Under the pieces are notes generated by a model, which saw only the letters and a program-made list of their open reading frames with translations, did no database searches and was not told where the DNA came from. This document shows positions 46,734 to 60,277 of a DNA stretch of 64,000 bases, in pieces; the first letter of the stretch is position 1, and each line of letters begins with the position of its first letter. Source of the DNA: Dysidea avara (lineage: Eukaryota > Porifera > Demospongiae > Dictyoceratida > Dysideidae); assembly GCF_963678975.1 (NCBI RefSeq), contig NC_089274.1, positions 17,067,633 to 17,131,632 of the forward strand, read 5' to 3'. Made by a program: the position numbers and the translations under genes.

Positions 46734-48523
46734 GACAATATTGTCCTTGTTTCTTAAAATTTATAAGCCTGTGCTGCAATAATCAATATTTTTTGTGAAG
46801 CTTTGCACTTGTAGCACTCTAAATTGGCTACAATATAACTTTAAATGTATGGTTCTGGTGGTTGTTGCTAACAATTGGTTCACTATACATGCCCTGATAT
46901 CAAAATAATCTAATAGAACAGTCACATTTATATATATATACACTAGTATATACTTCAGTGAGTTGGTTTTTGTGACAATAAGGCCAAGATGCCTTGTTTC
47001 CCATTAATCAATACTTGAGCTAAAATTTCATATTTTGGTGAATCTTCAAAATGACAATACACTGTCCACTAGCTAGCAACTACTTTCAAACAACAGACTA
47101 TAATTATAATATTATAGTTTATACAATGGATGTTCCAAAGGTTTGTAAGCATTTCATAAGCATATTAAACAGATGACAACAAAGCACTTTCCAAGAAATT
47201 TTAGTAACAAAGTAGATAAAGGAGTTTAATTCTATTAAAATGCCTCCCAGTGATTATGATTGCTGTAGTAGAATAACTGAGTGTTATATTCTCAGAGTAG
47301 CTGACTGCTTTATTGGAGTCCCAATCTCTAACACAGAAATATTTCATATCTTACTTACTATCCAATGTAATAGACGAAGCGGTATGAGGGAATTAATAAA
47401 TGTTGCTCCCACCCGCAGTGAACTTTGAATATAGCTATCAGGACAGGACTGAAGTACATTCTCAGTGTATTATTTTATGGTCTTTTTGCTGCCGTTCTAT
47501 GCAGCATGAACTTGCCATATGCACAAGTAGAATTATAGGAAAACGAGATCAGAATGTGGGACTGGAAACTGTCAACAGAAAACACCTGATAATGGTCATG
47601 ATGTCAATATATGCTTGGATTTTAGTATCATTTTACAGCACAAGTTATAGTTGTGTGAGGTTTGTATCTGATTTGTAAACATACGGCCCGAGGGTGGAGT
47701 TATTTACAAATCCGAATGGGTGTGTTATAACTGATTTGTGGTATGGGGCATGCACAGACCAAAGGTGCTCATTTGTAACACAGAAGGAACAAGAAAGCAA
47801 GGCTACTGCTGAGCACTGTTTACAACAAACAATTTTACTCACTAATAACATCTTGATGGTTAGTTAATTCATTGTTAGCTAGTTTATTCGTTGGTAGCAT
47901 GTTTCCCATACACAAGGGTGAGGTGTATATCAATGCCAATCACTCCAGCCATTGTACTGCTTCACATTGGGTGTCTGATATTCATTGTTAAGTGGTGCAG
48001 CACTGTAATAATCTTGGCTGGCTTAATTTATTGGCACTGCTTCCCATTCATTCAGATGAGTGCAGTGCTGTGTGTTTATTCATTCCAGAGCAATGTAACT
48101 CCTTGATGTATTATATTATAGCCAAATTCATTGCCTTGTATTGTGCCTTCCTGTGTTGGTCTGGTCTTTGAACTAATTAGTGGTCAGATTGTGTGGCCAA
48201 AATGAGGTATTAGCCATGTTACAATTGTTTTAAACTGATTTGTAACACTATCGGCAGCCTTTGATCTGCCCATGCACCATACTAGCATTGTGTTGGATCC
48301 TTCCACTAAAATAATTGAAACACTCTAATAGAGCAGTCTGCATTAAAATACTATAAAAATGTTTTATCACCTGAGACTCGCATTGAACGCCTGTGAATTT
48401 AATGGACTATATAGTTGGCAAACATTAGGTATAACCTAAAGACTAACTAAGTTGTGAACACTTGAAAGCTAGCAAATCCATAAATAGTTGGGTTTACAAG
48501 CATTCTAGTTAACATGACTGCCT

Positions 48524-48724
48524 GTGTGGGAAATATTTGCAGCCTCAGGATAAAAGTCACATGCTGTATGTGGCAGCTTAGGACTTGTAAACCTGGAGCT
48601 CCAGTGAGGAAGCTAAGGACACTATGAACTCTTCATGGACCCCACTCTAACCTGACAAGCTATAGCATACACCGCATACCATTATGTGACTTTTATCCTG
48701 AAGCTGCCAATACAGCTTCCCACA
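48524..48724. mobile_element. TIR element (TGTGGGAA type)
   Basis: TGTGGGAAATATTTGCAGCC and TCAGGATAAAAGTCACAT are mirrored by ATGTGACTTTTATCCTGA and GCCAATACAGCTTCCCACA, with a short insertion difference. No ORF. Confidence 0.75.
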
Positions 48725-48878
48725 TGCACGCACACACATGCACACACACACATGCACACACACACACATATATATACACAGACTAGGCACTGTCAGTTAA
48801 CTAGAATATTTTGTAAAATGTTTATGGTTTCAAAGTAGTATGTAGTTAGCATTCACCACTGACAACTTAGCTAGTCTG

Positions 48879-48919
<41 letters not shown>

Positions 48920-49276
48920 CTTTGCCAACGTTCTTGACTGTTCTATTATAGGGTATATATTACTCTATTAGAGTGCTTTGATAAAGGGTCCAACGATGCT
49001 GCAGAGTAGTGAAATCCAGGAATTTCCCATTGTTCACTCCCATTCCTGCCTTCCATTCTCCATGTATGCCTATCTAATAACTGGAGTCCACGATAAGGGT
49101 GTGCTGTTTCATATAGTGATGTGAAAGCATTTGATAATTACTGATTAGGACTGTCATGTGGCTAGACAAATATAGAGTACGTAGGTATTACCACTATTAA
49201 TATTTGGGAGTTTGCTTTGTCAAATCTCATGATCCACAAAGCAAATTTAATTGCCATATTTCTTTTATATTTGTAG

Positions 49277-49429
49277 ACCAGGGGGTCCCAAGGAGCCATC
49301 ATTGTCAATGTCTACAACATTACCCAACTACAAGTCACTTAATAACATGTACATCTGGAAGAGTGAAGTTGTGAAAGCAACATCCATTATCTCCTTCACT
49401 GATATCCTAACTGTTCTGGTGGAAACAAG
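49277..49429 (+). other. Exon-like segment, unassigned
   Basis: Acceptor TTTGTAG and donor AACAAG/GTACCT bound a frame including MSTTLPNYKSLNNMYIWK, EVVKATSIISFTDILTVL and VETR. The hydrophobic/polar periodicity looks protein-like, but no family is recognised and no partner exons were found. It may be a leftover exon of a mobile element. Confidence 0.25.
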
Positions 49430-50079
49430 GTACCTCAACAAAAAGGTTTTGATTAGTGAATCAGAAAAGTATGTTTCAAAACCTGGGAAGTATTTATACG
49501 ATCCGGCCTATTTTAGTTTTACCAAATTCGGTTGCGTGTTGAATCCTAAACATTACCAAAACTGACAACATATTGTCTCCATAGAATATATAACAGTAAA
49601 TGAACTTGGCAAGTGGTGGAAGCTATGGAGCTTCACAACCAGCTGCTGTCATTTAGCACATTGAATAATGTGAATTCTCTTGCTAGCATCTTGCAGTTCC
49701 GGATTGATGTACTACTGATATTGATTGGGATTCCATTTTAGTGAAAATACTGAGACATGACTGGTTTAATTAGTGCCTGCACAATCATGTAAGTTTGGTT
49801 ATTTAATCTTAGCAGGGTATTGATGTAATATTTGCCAATAATGGCAACAGCACTCATTTCTAGTTAGTGATTCATCAAAATTTTATGGACAAACTAGATT
49901 ATTTCTAGTTCACAATCACCTGGATATGCTCATGTATGCAGTTTAGTGTTTAGTGATAGCATCAATTCTATAAACTGTTTTTCAGCAGTGCCCAACAATT
50001 CAATTAGCTAGCTAGCGATATAGCTACAACAACAAAACAACAGAAGTACCAACAACAAAAAGCAAACAAGAAGTACAAG

Positions 50080-50430
50080 CAGGGCCGCCCACAGAAATTA
50101 AGGGGCCCAGGGCAAAGAGTTAAAGTGGGGGCCCTTGACCCAAGTTGTAAGGTGAAGACCAAAAAAAAAAAAGAAAAAAAGGTCACAACCTGCTGGCAAT
50201 GACAATAACTACCCATCACCAACTATATCTCCTTATCTATAAGCTTGCTACACTGCTCCTCTGAAGAATACTGTGACTGCTCTATTAGAGTATTTAGATC
50301 TGACTGCTCTATTAGAGTATATCGATCTTTTAAACAGGTATTCGGGGGCCCTTCATGGGGCCTCCTGGGCCCCTTTCAGGCTGGGGCCCAGGGCAAAATG
50401 CCCCAGTTGCCCCCTCTGTGGGCGGCCCTG
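50080..50430. mobile_element. hAT MITE (CAGGGCCGCCCACAG) with perfect 8-bp duplication
   Basis: The termini CAGGGCCGCCCACAG and CTGTGGGCGGCCCTG are inverted. AGTACAAG flanks both sides (50072-50079 and 50431-50438). The interior contains two ACTGCTCTATTAGAGTAT motifs. A related truncated copy lies at about 61500-61690. The ends match a hAT MITE type common in invertebrates. Confidence 0.95.
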
Positions 50431-53400
50431 AGTACAAGGACAAAAAAAAATTAACAATACAACTGCTGAAAAGCAGATTTAAAAAGTGATAAAAGATCAT
50501 GTTAAACATTTGAAGCCTATTACAGTAAGGTATTTTGCAGTACTAATGAGTAAAAACTTTTCATAGTATGCATTTAAGTGAATAGAGACTGAGTACAAAC
50601 ATATTGGAGAGAGAACACTTAGCTACATTTTTGATGACTGCGTTATTATATGCTGTAAGACCATAAATTTAGCAGATTATGATTATTTTGTGCATAATCA
50701 TAGGCATAGCAACAGGGGGTGGGGGGAGGGGAGGGCTATGAGGTTCAGAAGGGGCTTGGTCCCTTCACTTTTAAAGACCAATATACTCTAATAGAGCAGT
50801 CAAATACTCAAATAGCATTAATAGAGCAGTCGTGTACTCAAAACAATCAGATGGTAAAGTTTAATCAAAATTTAATCTTAGAAGGCTGGTTTTTTGTGGA
50901 GAGACATGCCCCTTCCCTATAGAAAGTGCATGTCCCACATGCTTTATAAATTGTATCAACCATTCATCACCCTTCGTAGCCCCTCACTTTACTTTTAATT
51001 ATGTTGCTATGATCTTGTGTGTGTTCAATGGTTTCACACACACCATGGCACTGTATGCAGTGTACTCAATGTGAGTAAGGCTTAAAGTATAAAGCAATGC
51101 ATATAGAACTGTTTTAAAGGATGCAGTGTATGTTCTGTTAATAAAAATGGACAACCAAGTAACTGCAGAAGCATACTTGCTTTGTAAATTAAGTTGCTTT
51201 CAATATCACTGGTCCATCCTCTTGCCCCTGCTTGTATTTTTTAATCTGATAAGTGGGGACATTCTAATGTGAAGTTCAGGGGCACATTGGGGGAGGGGCT
51301 TCAGAACCTTTCATATAGTGTTGCTCATTGAACATATAGCTAACTAGCTGTCTCTAGCAAATTTGCCATGCACCCATATAGCTAGGCAAAGCATAAGGAG
51401 AACACAGGAAATTAGGTATAGGTTAGAGCCCTCTACATTTAGAGATTGAGATACTCTAATAGAACAGTCATATACTCTTAGACCTTATAATAATTCTGTT
51501 TTCTAGTTCAATATAGTATTTGAACTTACAATTACAATTGATTTTTAGCTTATAGACTTATACTATTTGTTTCAGCTCAGTAGCATACCATTGAATTTCA
51601 TAAAACTTTTAGTCAAGTTCAATCTCAGAATGTTAAATTTTAGAAGAAAGCTCATGCTTTTGCATTTTGCAGAGTGTGCGAAGCACATGCACTGTGCAGT
51701 CACTTCTACCAGTGTGTCCCTCTTACTATAATCCTAGATCTTCCCCTGAAATTAGATACCATGAACTATAGCCATACTGCAGTATGTTATAGTATCTAAT
51801 GATAAGTGACTATATCACCCTGGTGAATTCACTACATGTAATTGTGCATGTGCTTTTGGTGACTTACATTTCAATAACTTACAAGTTTGTCAAAATTATG
51901 TCACCATGCATTTCTTAATTGATATAGTCACTATGAAGTTAGTAGCTGTTTGCATGCTTTATTAAAAATTGACGCTTCAACTTTAATTGCCCCTATGTAT
52001 TTATTTTTCATATAGCTGTATTCCTGACTGCTTTTATTATTTGAGTGGCTTAAAATTCTATTAGAATTGTTCACTCATGATGGGACCATGAAAAGATATA
52101 ATTAACCTAGCTACTTGTAGCATGGAAGACCCTCCTTATAACTCCAGGAGGCCCCAAGCAAGCAAATATGGCAGTCAATGTCTATCTTTCTTTAATGATA
52201 AAAGAGAGCAAAATCACTACAACCACAACTGTGACATAACAGAGACTCAATCAAACATTAGAATACACAATTCTTATATTCTAGTTACAACATTGACCTA
52301 ATTTCACATTGTGTAACGTTTATTGTTTGTCACATTAATCAAATCTCTTGTTACAAGCTACTGACATCATCACAGTAGAAGAAAACTGTTGCCAGTGGCA
52401 TATAACTATGCCAATGTGGCAGCCAAGGCAGCTTCTCCGTAACTTGACATAATAAGAGGTTGTAGTGCAAATGATTGAGATACTCTAATAGAGAGCAGTC
52501 AGAGATTCCAAAGTCACACTACCCTTAAATCATAAAGCAGCAGGGGCTAAAAAAGGGGGCTAGTTGTATATGACTTTTGGCTAGTTGTAAAAGTCAGACT
52601 GCTAAATAGTAAGCTGCACCACAGAAAAGAATAAAGTCAAAAATTACATACATGTGCTGTGCATGTTTACAGGGATTTGACTGAAATTACCTCAAGATCC
52701 AGTCTTTAGATTGCCATTTTCGACCCCACTTGTGGTCCATTAAAATTGCAACTTATACAACTGTATGTGTTTATTTCATCCTGGCGGCATGCATGTTCCA
52801 CCATTTTCACAAGGCATTGATGCAACCAATCTGCTTACTTCAACTGTTGGAGGTGTGATACCCAAAGTACACTGAAATGTTGTTCTTTAACACATAAATA
52901 CATCAACGCACTAATACTGGTACAGCGACAACAATAACTACAATTGCAAAATGAATTAAAAGTGTTAGTATTTAGAATACTAAATTGAAAATCATGAATT
53001 GAAGATGTGGTCCTGGGGTGTTCTGCATACTTCGGGGAGTCTTGGATAGTCCTTTAACACCTATACAAGACATATACAAAATATAAACAAGGAGAAATTT
53101 TGATTTTCTACATTACTACATGCTATAAAGCCACCATTATTATATTGCTTGTTTCCCATCACCCAATGGAACAAAAACTGATGCAGGCGGGAGGTGATTA
53201 TTAATTATACACTTGACTCTTGTTATTTCAGTTGCTGACTGCTCTATTAGAGTATCTTGATCTTGAAGGCTGTACACCTATCCACCCAAGATTGGAGGCA
53301 CTTCCACCCTTCTGCTATGTTCTATGCACAGCTAATTCATTTACCTTAAAACTTGGTCACTCTGTGCCTCCTTCTATCATGAAATAGTGCATACATGTGG

Positions 53401-53575
53401 TCTATAATCAAATAATTAAAATTTGGTGCGGCTACCTAAAAATTGATGCGGGCGGTGACGGGAAACAAGGAATTTAATAATGATGGCCTAACTAATGCTG
53501 AGATGGTGTAGCTACAACTCAGATCAGTAAACAAATATAAGTGCAAAAACTAATGTTTGTTTGTATGAGTTGGAG
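50431..53575. other. Gene-poor stretch
   Basis: No supported exon. Only scattered ACTCTAATAGAGCAGTCA motifs (50784, 50820, 51453, 52480, 53238), a G-rich run at 50716-50735 and the repeat copy at 52540-52760 were found. Confidence 0.4.
52540..52760 (+). repeat. Dispersed repeat family B, copy 2
   Basis: Matches 17330-17640 in reverse orientation: GACTTTTGGCTAGTTGTAAA, GTCAAAAATTACATACATGT and CTCAAGATCCAGTCTT in the same order. Confidence 0.7.
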
Positions 53576-53997
53576 CAAGAGTTCATAATAATATACTGAG
53601 GAGAGTATCCTACTCTCATATACCCCTGTAGAAGGGCATATCATGAAGTTCTGATGTAGATGTTGTGGTTTGTGACGTAGAAGCACCCATAAAAGTACAA
53701 GAATCTTTAATGCTATGTTACACTTGCAGTGCTCAGAAATGCTGTATTTGCGAATGGCCTGGCAAGAAATGTCTACACAGTTGTCTAAACCCATGAATAC
53801 ACGCTTGTAGTTCGGTGAGAAATGCTGAGAACTTGAGTTAGTCCGGTTGCTAGCAACATTGTTAGGCACGCATTCGATTGATATTATGTTCAATTAATGA
53901 CATCATTAATCATACAAAGAGAAATGGGAGAACTTGGAAGCATCACGTCATAATTTCACGATACGCCCTTCTACAGTATATATATTATGAACTCTTG
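53576..53997. mobile_element. CAAGAG MITE with perfect 7-bp duplication
   Basis: The ends CAAGAGTTCATAATA and TATTATGAACTCTTG are inverted. GTTGGAG flanks both sides (53569-53575 and 53998-54004). The minus strand has a 124-codon open frame with no recognised domain; I treat it as chance until another copy shows it conserved. Confidence 0.88.
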
Positions 53998-54156
53998 GTT
54001 GGAGATTATTGGAATATCAACAGGGGTTCCTTATTTTCACCATGCTGTCATTATAAATACAGCTAGACCAATCAAGGAGTGTGGTCATCATGTTTGAGTA
54101 AATAGATTGTTAAGAGGTGTGGTAATATGTATGTGCTTCAAAAAGCACCTGGTAAA

Positions 54157-54720
54157 TCAGGCCCGTACCCAGGGCGGGTTTGGTTGAACCCCCTATTATA
54201 AGCTGGAAATTTTATTTTTACTGTAAAACGATCTTTTCAACTGTAATCTGTGTTCTAGCGTTCATTACATGCCTTCTACCAGCTGAACTGCATGTGGCTT
54301 CCAGGTATTAACCAGTGTATATCTGTGTATTTAAAATGAAACCACTTTAATGATGCATGAATACAGACAGTTGTTTCTCTCTTTTGTTAAGGCTTCTATT
54401 ATGGTTATCATCCATGTTTAGACAATTTTGAAATGTAAGGTTTAGCTTATAGCTCAAATAGATGACCCTGAGCAGTCATAGAAATGATGGATACTATCTC
54501 TTCTGGTAAATGCTATCTGCAGTAAACAGCACACACAGTGGTCCCTACTATACAGTACTATCATACTGTATGATACAGTACTATGATAAGGTAGAAATTA
54601 AGTGAGGTGAACAACTGACAGCAGTGGCAGAGTGATAAAGGGCTTGGATATATAGGTGTGGAGGTCCCTAGTTCGAAACCTGGAGAAATTTCTCTAGCAT
54701 TTTTTGTACACGTTTTTTAC
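54157..54720. repeat. hAT-like left end and tRNA-derived SINE head
   Basis: CAGGCCCGTACCCAGGGCGG at 54157 resembles a common hAT MITE terminus; no matching right end was found. At about 54610-54710, CAGTGGCAGAGTGATAAAGG and GGTCCCTAGTTCGAAACC give recognisable A and B boxes of a tRNA-Leu/Ser-like SINE head, between them a palindromic ACAGTACTATCATACTGT. Confidence 0.45.
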
Positions 54721-54759
54721 TTATCAGTGACTGTTCTATTAGAGTATCTTGATCACACT

Positions 54760-56212
54760 TTTTTCACATGTTTGATTTTGCTTTAGATCTCCTTAGCTAA
54801 TACTCTTGGTACTCTCAAACCACAAAAAGTTTGCACTACAATAGTAACTTCATGTACAGACTGATTTTCAAGTTATTCCGTCAAGCAGATTACCCTGTAG
54901 GTGTGACAACAAATCTCTTTTGTAATTTTCAAAATTGCACATAATTCCATTGTTCTTGGTTCGATCTGTACGAAAATTAGGCTGTAGATGTGCTGCATTA
55001 TGCTCTTACTGCCCTCCAATTTTGAAGTCAATCAACTAAAGCACACATGAGTTATTGCAATTTTTCTAAAGTGTGTGAAAAGAAAATTTATATAAGTAGA
55101 TTAAGAAGAAAAACACAAAGAAAATAAGACGAATTTTGAAGGCGCATATCTCAGTGATGGCTGGGTGGATTCAGCTCAAATTTGGAATAGGAGGTGCCCC
55201 CCATGAGGGAGTTCCCGCAGCAAAACTAGTTAATTTTCATTCAGGCACTATTAAGATACGAATGCATGAAAACAGTGTTTTCTTGGTTCCTGTAAAATAC
55301 ACACTTGTCTGCAGTGCATCCGTACTAGCTGTACTTGGCCACACAACACACTATCAAGTGTCCTGATATCCTTTACTAGATAAGATTATTCAACATGAAT
55401 TAAATTAACATTGCATAAAGCTAACTGCATATAGCTAACTAATATGAACTCTTGCTAATACACAATTATGCAAGCCTTTAGGTGATTGTTTTTGTAAAAA
55501 AGTGTGTGTCTGTGTGTGTGTGTGTATGTGTGTGTGTGTGTGCGTGTGTGTGTGTGTGTGTACCTATCTATCTACAGTGGTTCTAATAGACCTTGAGTGA
55601 CAACAGAACAAGTAAAATCATGTGCACAAGATTTCAATCAATCAAATAAATTCATTTTTAAACTTTAAATTATAATTACCGCACGTCACATCTTGTTATG
55701 CAAGATCTAATGTATCTACCTTTGTCTGTACATACCCATGTGAGCAAATCCTTTTAGTGGTGAAAGAAATCAGCCTATGAGAACTAAACACTATTAATGA
55801 AGCGTGTATTAAACTACAGCATAGGAAAACTTTGCATAATATGGTTTTTTTTTTGCTGGTTTAAAATAAGGGTGTAATGACTCCCCAAACTTCATTAACT
55901 ACCCTCCCATTGGGCTATTCAGGTATTTAACTACTGAAAAACACCATAGCAGGCCTCTTTGGCTACTAGGAAGATCTTATCTCTTCGACTTGAAAGAGCA
56001 ATTAAGGACAGCCTTGAGAGAATTTGTGGAAAAAACACAATAGACAAACTATAAAACAGTTGAGGAGATACTTCTGTGCAAAATAATAATATTATGGCAG
56101 TTTATTAGAATCAGCACTTCCTTAGCTATGCATAGCAAAGTAATTAAATAATGACAAACCAATTACAAAATACGAAATAACAATAACTATTAATTTGACA
56201 ATTCTGTAATTA
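54760..56212. other. Gene-free stretch with a GT-rich tract
   Basis: An imperfect GT microsatellite lies at about 55502-55560. The 76-codon ORF at 55136-55366 (HISVMAGWIQLKFGIGGAPH) resembles the kind of frame carried by dispersed repeats, but only one copy is in the window. No exon is supported. Confidence 0.4.
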
Positions 56213-56400
56213 ATATTTTTTATTATTATTAATGCTTTACAGTGACCGGCACTGAAGGTCTGACAGCAACTTGTGCTATAGCCTTAATATTACCTAACCT
56301 AGTTACAAGGACTCAGACTTAAACAATGACTAATAGCAAATAAGGTGTAACAGAAAGGGGCCAAAGTAAGGAAAAATATTCCTCCAACCCCAGGATTCAA
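56213..56400 (-). repeat. SINE, reverse copy
   Basis: On the minus strand it runs from the degenerate B box (GTTTGAATCCTGGGGTTGGA), through TTGGCCCCTTTCTGTTACAC, to ACCTTCAGTGCCGGTCACTG and a TAA tail. It matches the copy at 3258-3507. Confidence 0.8.
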
Positions 56401-58039
56401 ACTGTATGCATAATAGCATTATTACAAAACAGAAACTATTAGTTATTAATTCCAGCTATATAAAACTAGCTGCATGGCACCTGGTTTTTAGAAATAGCAC
56501 ATCAACTTGATTTAACCATTGTAAAGTCTGCCATGTTTTCTTATGAAAATTCTCTAGACAAAGCCTGAAGTACACATATAGCAGGGACACGTATAGCAGG
56601 ACACACCCCTTTTAACTCAATGGGATTTGGTGAGATTTAAAAGTTAAAGCACTACTTTGATTTGAGGTTTGCTATGTAGTTCAGTTATCTAGCTCCTCTA
56701 GCTGGAGCCAATTGGGAAAGCCGTCATCAGTGTATTCAGAAACCATATTTTAAACTGGCATAAAGAATCACCTTACCATTGCAGACTGAGGCTGTGCAAT
56801 GCAGGCTACTACACAGCTTTTAGTTCTCACAAACTGGCTTGCTATTTAGCACAAAATGTTTTGTTCACATTGGCAGAGAAAGATAGAAAGTTAGGAACAC
56901 ACACAAAAATAGTTTTGCAAACAATTTCCTGAAATTAGGCAGGCAGGTGAACTAAAATATGGTACTTAATCAATAGTAATATTAGTGCTCTTGTGAAGGT
57001 TATATGTATTAAAACTCCAGTGTTTGATATACTAAATGTGATCAGATCTGCGAGATCACTGCAAGAATCCCATGTTAGTGCAAGCCTAATTTTTACAGAA
57101 GAATGTATAAAGCACAATGTATGAAATAACATTAATTACAAAATCCTTTAAAATATTTGAGCACTTGTTTCAAAACAAAGGAAGGTGCTAATTGCATAAA
57201 CTTTGGTAGCATCGGGTTCCCCAAGGTCCGAAAATTTTGTTTTGTCTCAGTGCTCCCAAGGAGATTGAAAATACATATGAGCATTAGTCTGCCTCATGCT
57301 GGACAATTGATTTACTCTTGTTTTTCTCTCTCAACTTTCTACCTTTTCCCAGGTCATAGGAAGGACCTGGAAGAAATAACCTGCCCAGCAATGGATTTAC
57401 CTGTTCATAGAGAACGTGATGGTACATGTTGCATCTTTGTAAAGGACTGCATTTGTAAGTTATGATCATTTATTATGTGTCTGTAGTTTATTTTCTGTAT
57501 TGTCGCTGAACACATTGATCTTTCTGTTGTTAGCACTGTAGCTTCAAAAGTCCTCAGCTTCTAGGGCTGAAACTTCAGTTAACCGCTATCTAGATGAAGA
57601 AAATGTAGTAAAATGGAATTTTAAAAATGTGGGATCTGGTTATTAAAACATGAAAATTCGCTACACTAAGATTAAATCACAATTTTACTGAAGTACCACA
57701 TGCAGTGTCATAGCCATGCACGTACCACATAGCACATAATTTTTGTCTGATATTTTGAAGATATCCCTTCAATACCCTACGCCTGTTACTAGTGCATCTA
57801 ATAACAACCCACCTGGGTATGATATCTGAACACATAAACACAAGTTAATGTTTAGCATTATATAAATTACGTGTTGTCTACTTGTCCGGTAGTGACTGCG
57901 TTCACCACGAAGCACAAGGCAAGTCACTCATGCCTGCATCACCATACAACTCACCTGGATATGAAACCTGTAACCAAGCCTAAAAGTTTCTTCAGTATGA
58001 CCTGAAACACTTCCAATAGGTTGCTACAGTTTTAATTAT
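56401..58039. other. Gene-poor stretch with one exon-like segment
   Basis: At 57353-57454 an acceptor (TTTTCCCAG) and donor (ATTT/GTAAGT) bound a Cys-containing frame, GHRKDLEEITCPAMDLPVHR then ERDGTCCIFVKDCI. No family is recognised and no partner exons are seen. The rest shows nothing I can support. Confidence 0.3.
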
Positions 58040-59140
58040 TCACTACTGACTGACTCCATGACTGATGTCGTAATTACAACTAAGCCTACAATAGACTCGA
58101 TTTTTTCACTGTTCGATGTTCTTTCAGCCCAACAGCATACCGCAGTACATACAATCAAGAGTCTATGATAAAGAAGAGTGTAAGTAGAAATTGTTCCATG
58201 TTTTAGCCATATTCATTTCAAAGAAGCCTTGTTATGAAGGGGTATCAAAGCGTTTAAAAGGGCTTCTGTCACAAAACTCACTTAAAATGAATATAACTAA
58301 AATGTGGTCACACACTCTCTTCTTTGTCCTATTTATCTTTACATAAGATGTCAATTTGTGGTAGCGCCACGTGATGGATCCTACATTTGTAACAGGAATT
58401 GTTTAAGGTTTTCGTTGTGACTGAATTGATGGCAGAGGTTCTTCCCGAAGTATTCTTTGCTTGAAACACTGTGAAACAGGCTACATGAACATATGAATAG
58501 CTGAAAACAAAGCTTCACTATTTCAGCAATTGATAGTTGGGTGCACATTCAGCCTGGCATCATTCTTTCTTCTAATGCAGTATGCGTGGGTTCACCAGTT
58601 ATAATAATATACCAAAAAGTAAACAAACAAGTACAAGCAAATGTTTGATTAGGGACCAAAGAAATAAAAAGTTGTGGAAATAAATAAATAACAAAACCAG
58701 GGAGATTGCCTACACCTGAAGATATACTAGTGGCAGTATTGGTTAGGTACGTATAATCAAGCCCAAAAGTGCCTTTAGTGTGACATGAAATGCTTTATGA
58801 GATGCTAAGAAATTTTATTTTTCTATTTGCCAGAATTTTCTACTGACTGCCTAAGTACATAACTAATGCCTTCAGATGAGTGTGGCATATTAATGGCTAA
58901 GGCTAGATGCTTTTTTTTTTTTTTTACTGTCAGATGTTGCTTCAGCCTTGACTTCATGGTGCCTTCTGGTATACAGTAGAACCTGTTAATCAGGACACTT
59001 GAAAATGAGGACACCTACATAATACAGACATTTGGAAGTGGTACTAAAATAAACTGACCTGGAAAATCAGGACACCCTCGGTCAGTCCCAAGGTGTTCCT
59101 TAACACACAGGTTTCACTGTACCGCAGTATGTATAATGCG
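58040..59140 (-). repeat. Dispersed repeat family A, two adjacent reverse copies
   Basis: The copy at about 58040-58598 ends with AGTATGCGTGGGTTCACCAG, the inverse of the start of copy 1. A second reverse copy spans about 58735-59140 with the TTTTCTACTGACTGCC and CAGATGAGTGTGGCAT segments. Neither has an expanded GTCA block; an A/T run replaces part of the second. Confidence 0.65.
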
Positions 59141-59603
59141 TGCATCATGAACTCTCCTTTGTAACACAGCAAGGTGTCAATTTGTAGTAGCATATAACCA
59201 TGTTACCTATCACGTAAGAATAAAATAAAACTTGTCCATATACCACACCCCCAACAGCCTTAGTAAGCCAGATTAGATGTATTCTAGTTTCACATATTGC
59301 ACTCTGTGTGCTGTGTGACAGGCAAAACATAGTCAAAATGCGAAACTGTTATATTGCTTATCAAGACTCACGGTAGTGAGTCGCGCGGCCAGTAAAGCAG
59401 AAACGCGCGCCGCAGACAATATTAGTAATTACAAGTGTTTGTTGCTTCATACATCTGGTACTTGGAAGCATTGTTACTAACAATGAATTATGGTACAAAA
59501 CAAATGCTGTAAAGAACAATTCTAGTAGGAATCATCGCCTAAATTTAATTAAATTTGTACCTTAGGCCACATAAACTTAAAATTAAGGCTAGTTTCCATA
59601 TAG

Positions 59604-59967
59604 CTATAAAACGTCTGCACATTGCCTGCAGTTATTGCCGGGGTCTTCATGGGGGGTACTTAAAACAATATAGAAACATATTTTGCCCATATCGCAACAA
59701 CTGTGCTGCAGATACGTAAATCCAAATTTCCCGGCTTCTATGGCATCGCAGGCAGGATGATTTTTTAATGGAAACAAACACCACAGGCAAACGCTGGCGA
59801 TGTTCAACACAAAAAAGCCAAGCATGATGCCTAGGAGTATACCACAGTTGTAGAAAACACCTGTAACGTACCATGACGTAACAAATTAAGGCATACCTTT
59901 GCTTCCAGGGTTGTTTCCAAGGTTCGCTGAGCTTATAAAATGTGGAAAATACAGATGTGTAGCGCAC
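59604..59967 (-). other. Possible small membrane-protein exon
   Basis: The minus strand has overlapping open frames. One reads MLGFFVLNIASVCLWCLFPL, a membrane-like segment, then a Cys-rich tail. The other reads through from 59967 (RYTSVFSTFYKLSEPW). A splice from 59902 to 59862 is possible but its phase favours the second frame. No family is recognised; it may be chance. Confidence 0.2.
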
Positions 59968-60277
59968 TGTTAATCCATCTCAGCTACGGTCGAGGGCCAA
60001 CAGCAGCAAGTTGCAGGCTACTGTAGACACCCTGACTCAGGCAATAACACAGGCAGTTTGCAGCTATATAGAAAATTATTAGTTCCACTCCAAATAGCAA
60101 TGCAGGAGGGTGGATTATTTTCACTGTTAACTGGATAGCTGAATTGGCTATCTAATAGTGATGATCCCCTTGTTTAACCACTTTCTATTGTATATGATCC
60201 CTACTAGCTTCTAATGTCTCCTTACACCTTACACTAGTAACATATTTACTAAACATGCATGTTATAAAGTTGCTTAC

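Larger units (their letters stand above)
45626..49250. other. Gene-poor stretch with small repeats
   Basis: No supported gene. It contains the inverted repeats listed separately at 46630-46733 and 48524-48724, an AT microsatellite at about 48883-48914, and scattered ACTCTAATAGAGCAGTCA motifs (46909, 48322, 48940). Words such as ACTGATTTGT recur around 47660-47840 and 48235-48250, suggesting an old element. Confidence 0.45.

Noticed and set aside
53519-53893. 124-codon minus-strand ORF
   Set aside because: It lies almost entirely inside the CAAGAG MITE and has no recognisable domain.
54610-54710. Genuine tRNA-Leu/Ser gene
   Set aside because: A and B boxes are recognisable, but no complete cloverleaf or acceptor stem can be drawn; a SINE head is more likely.
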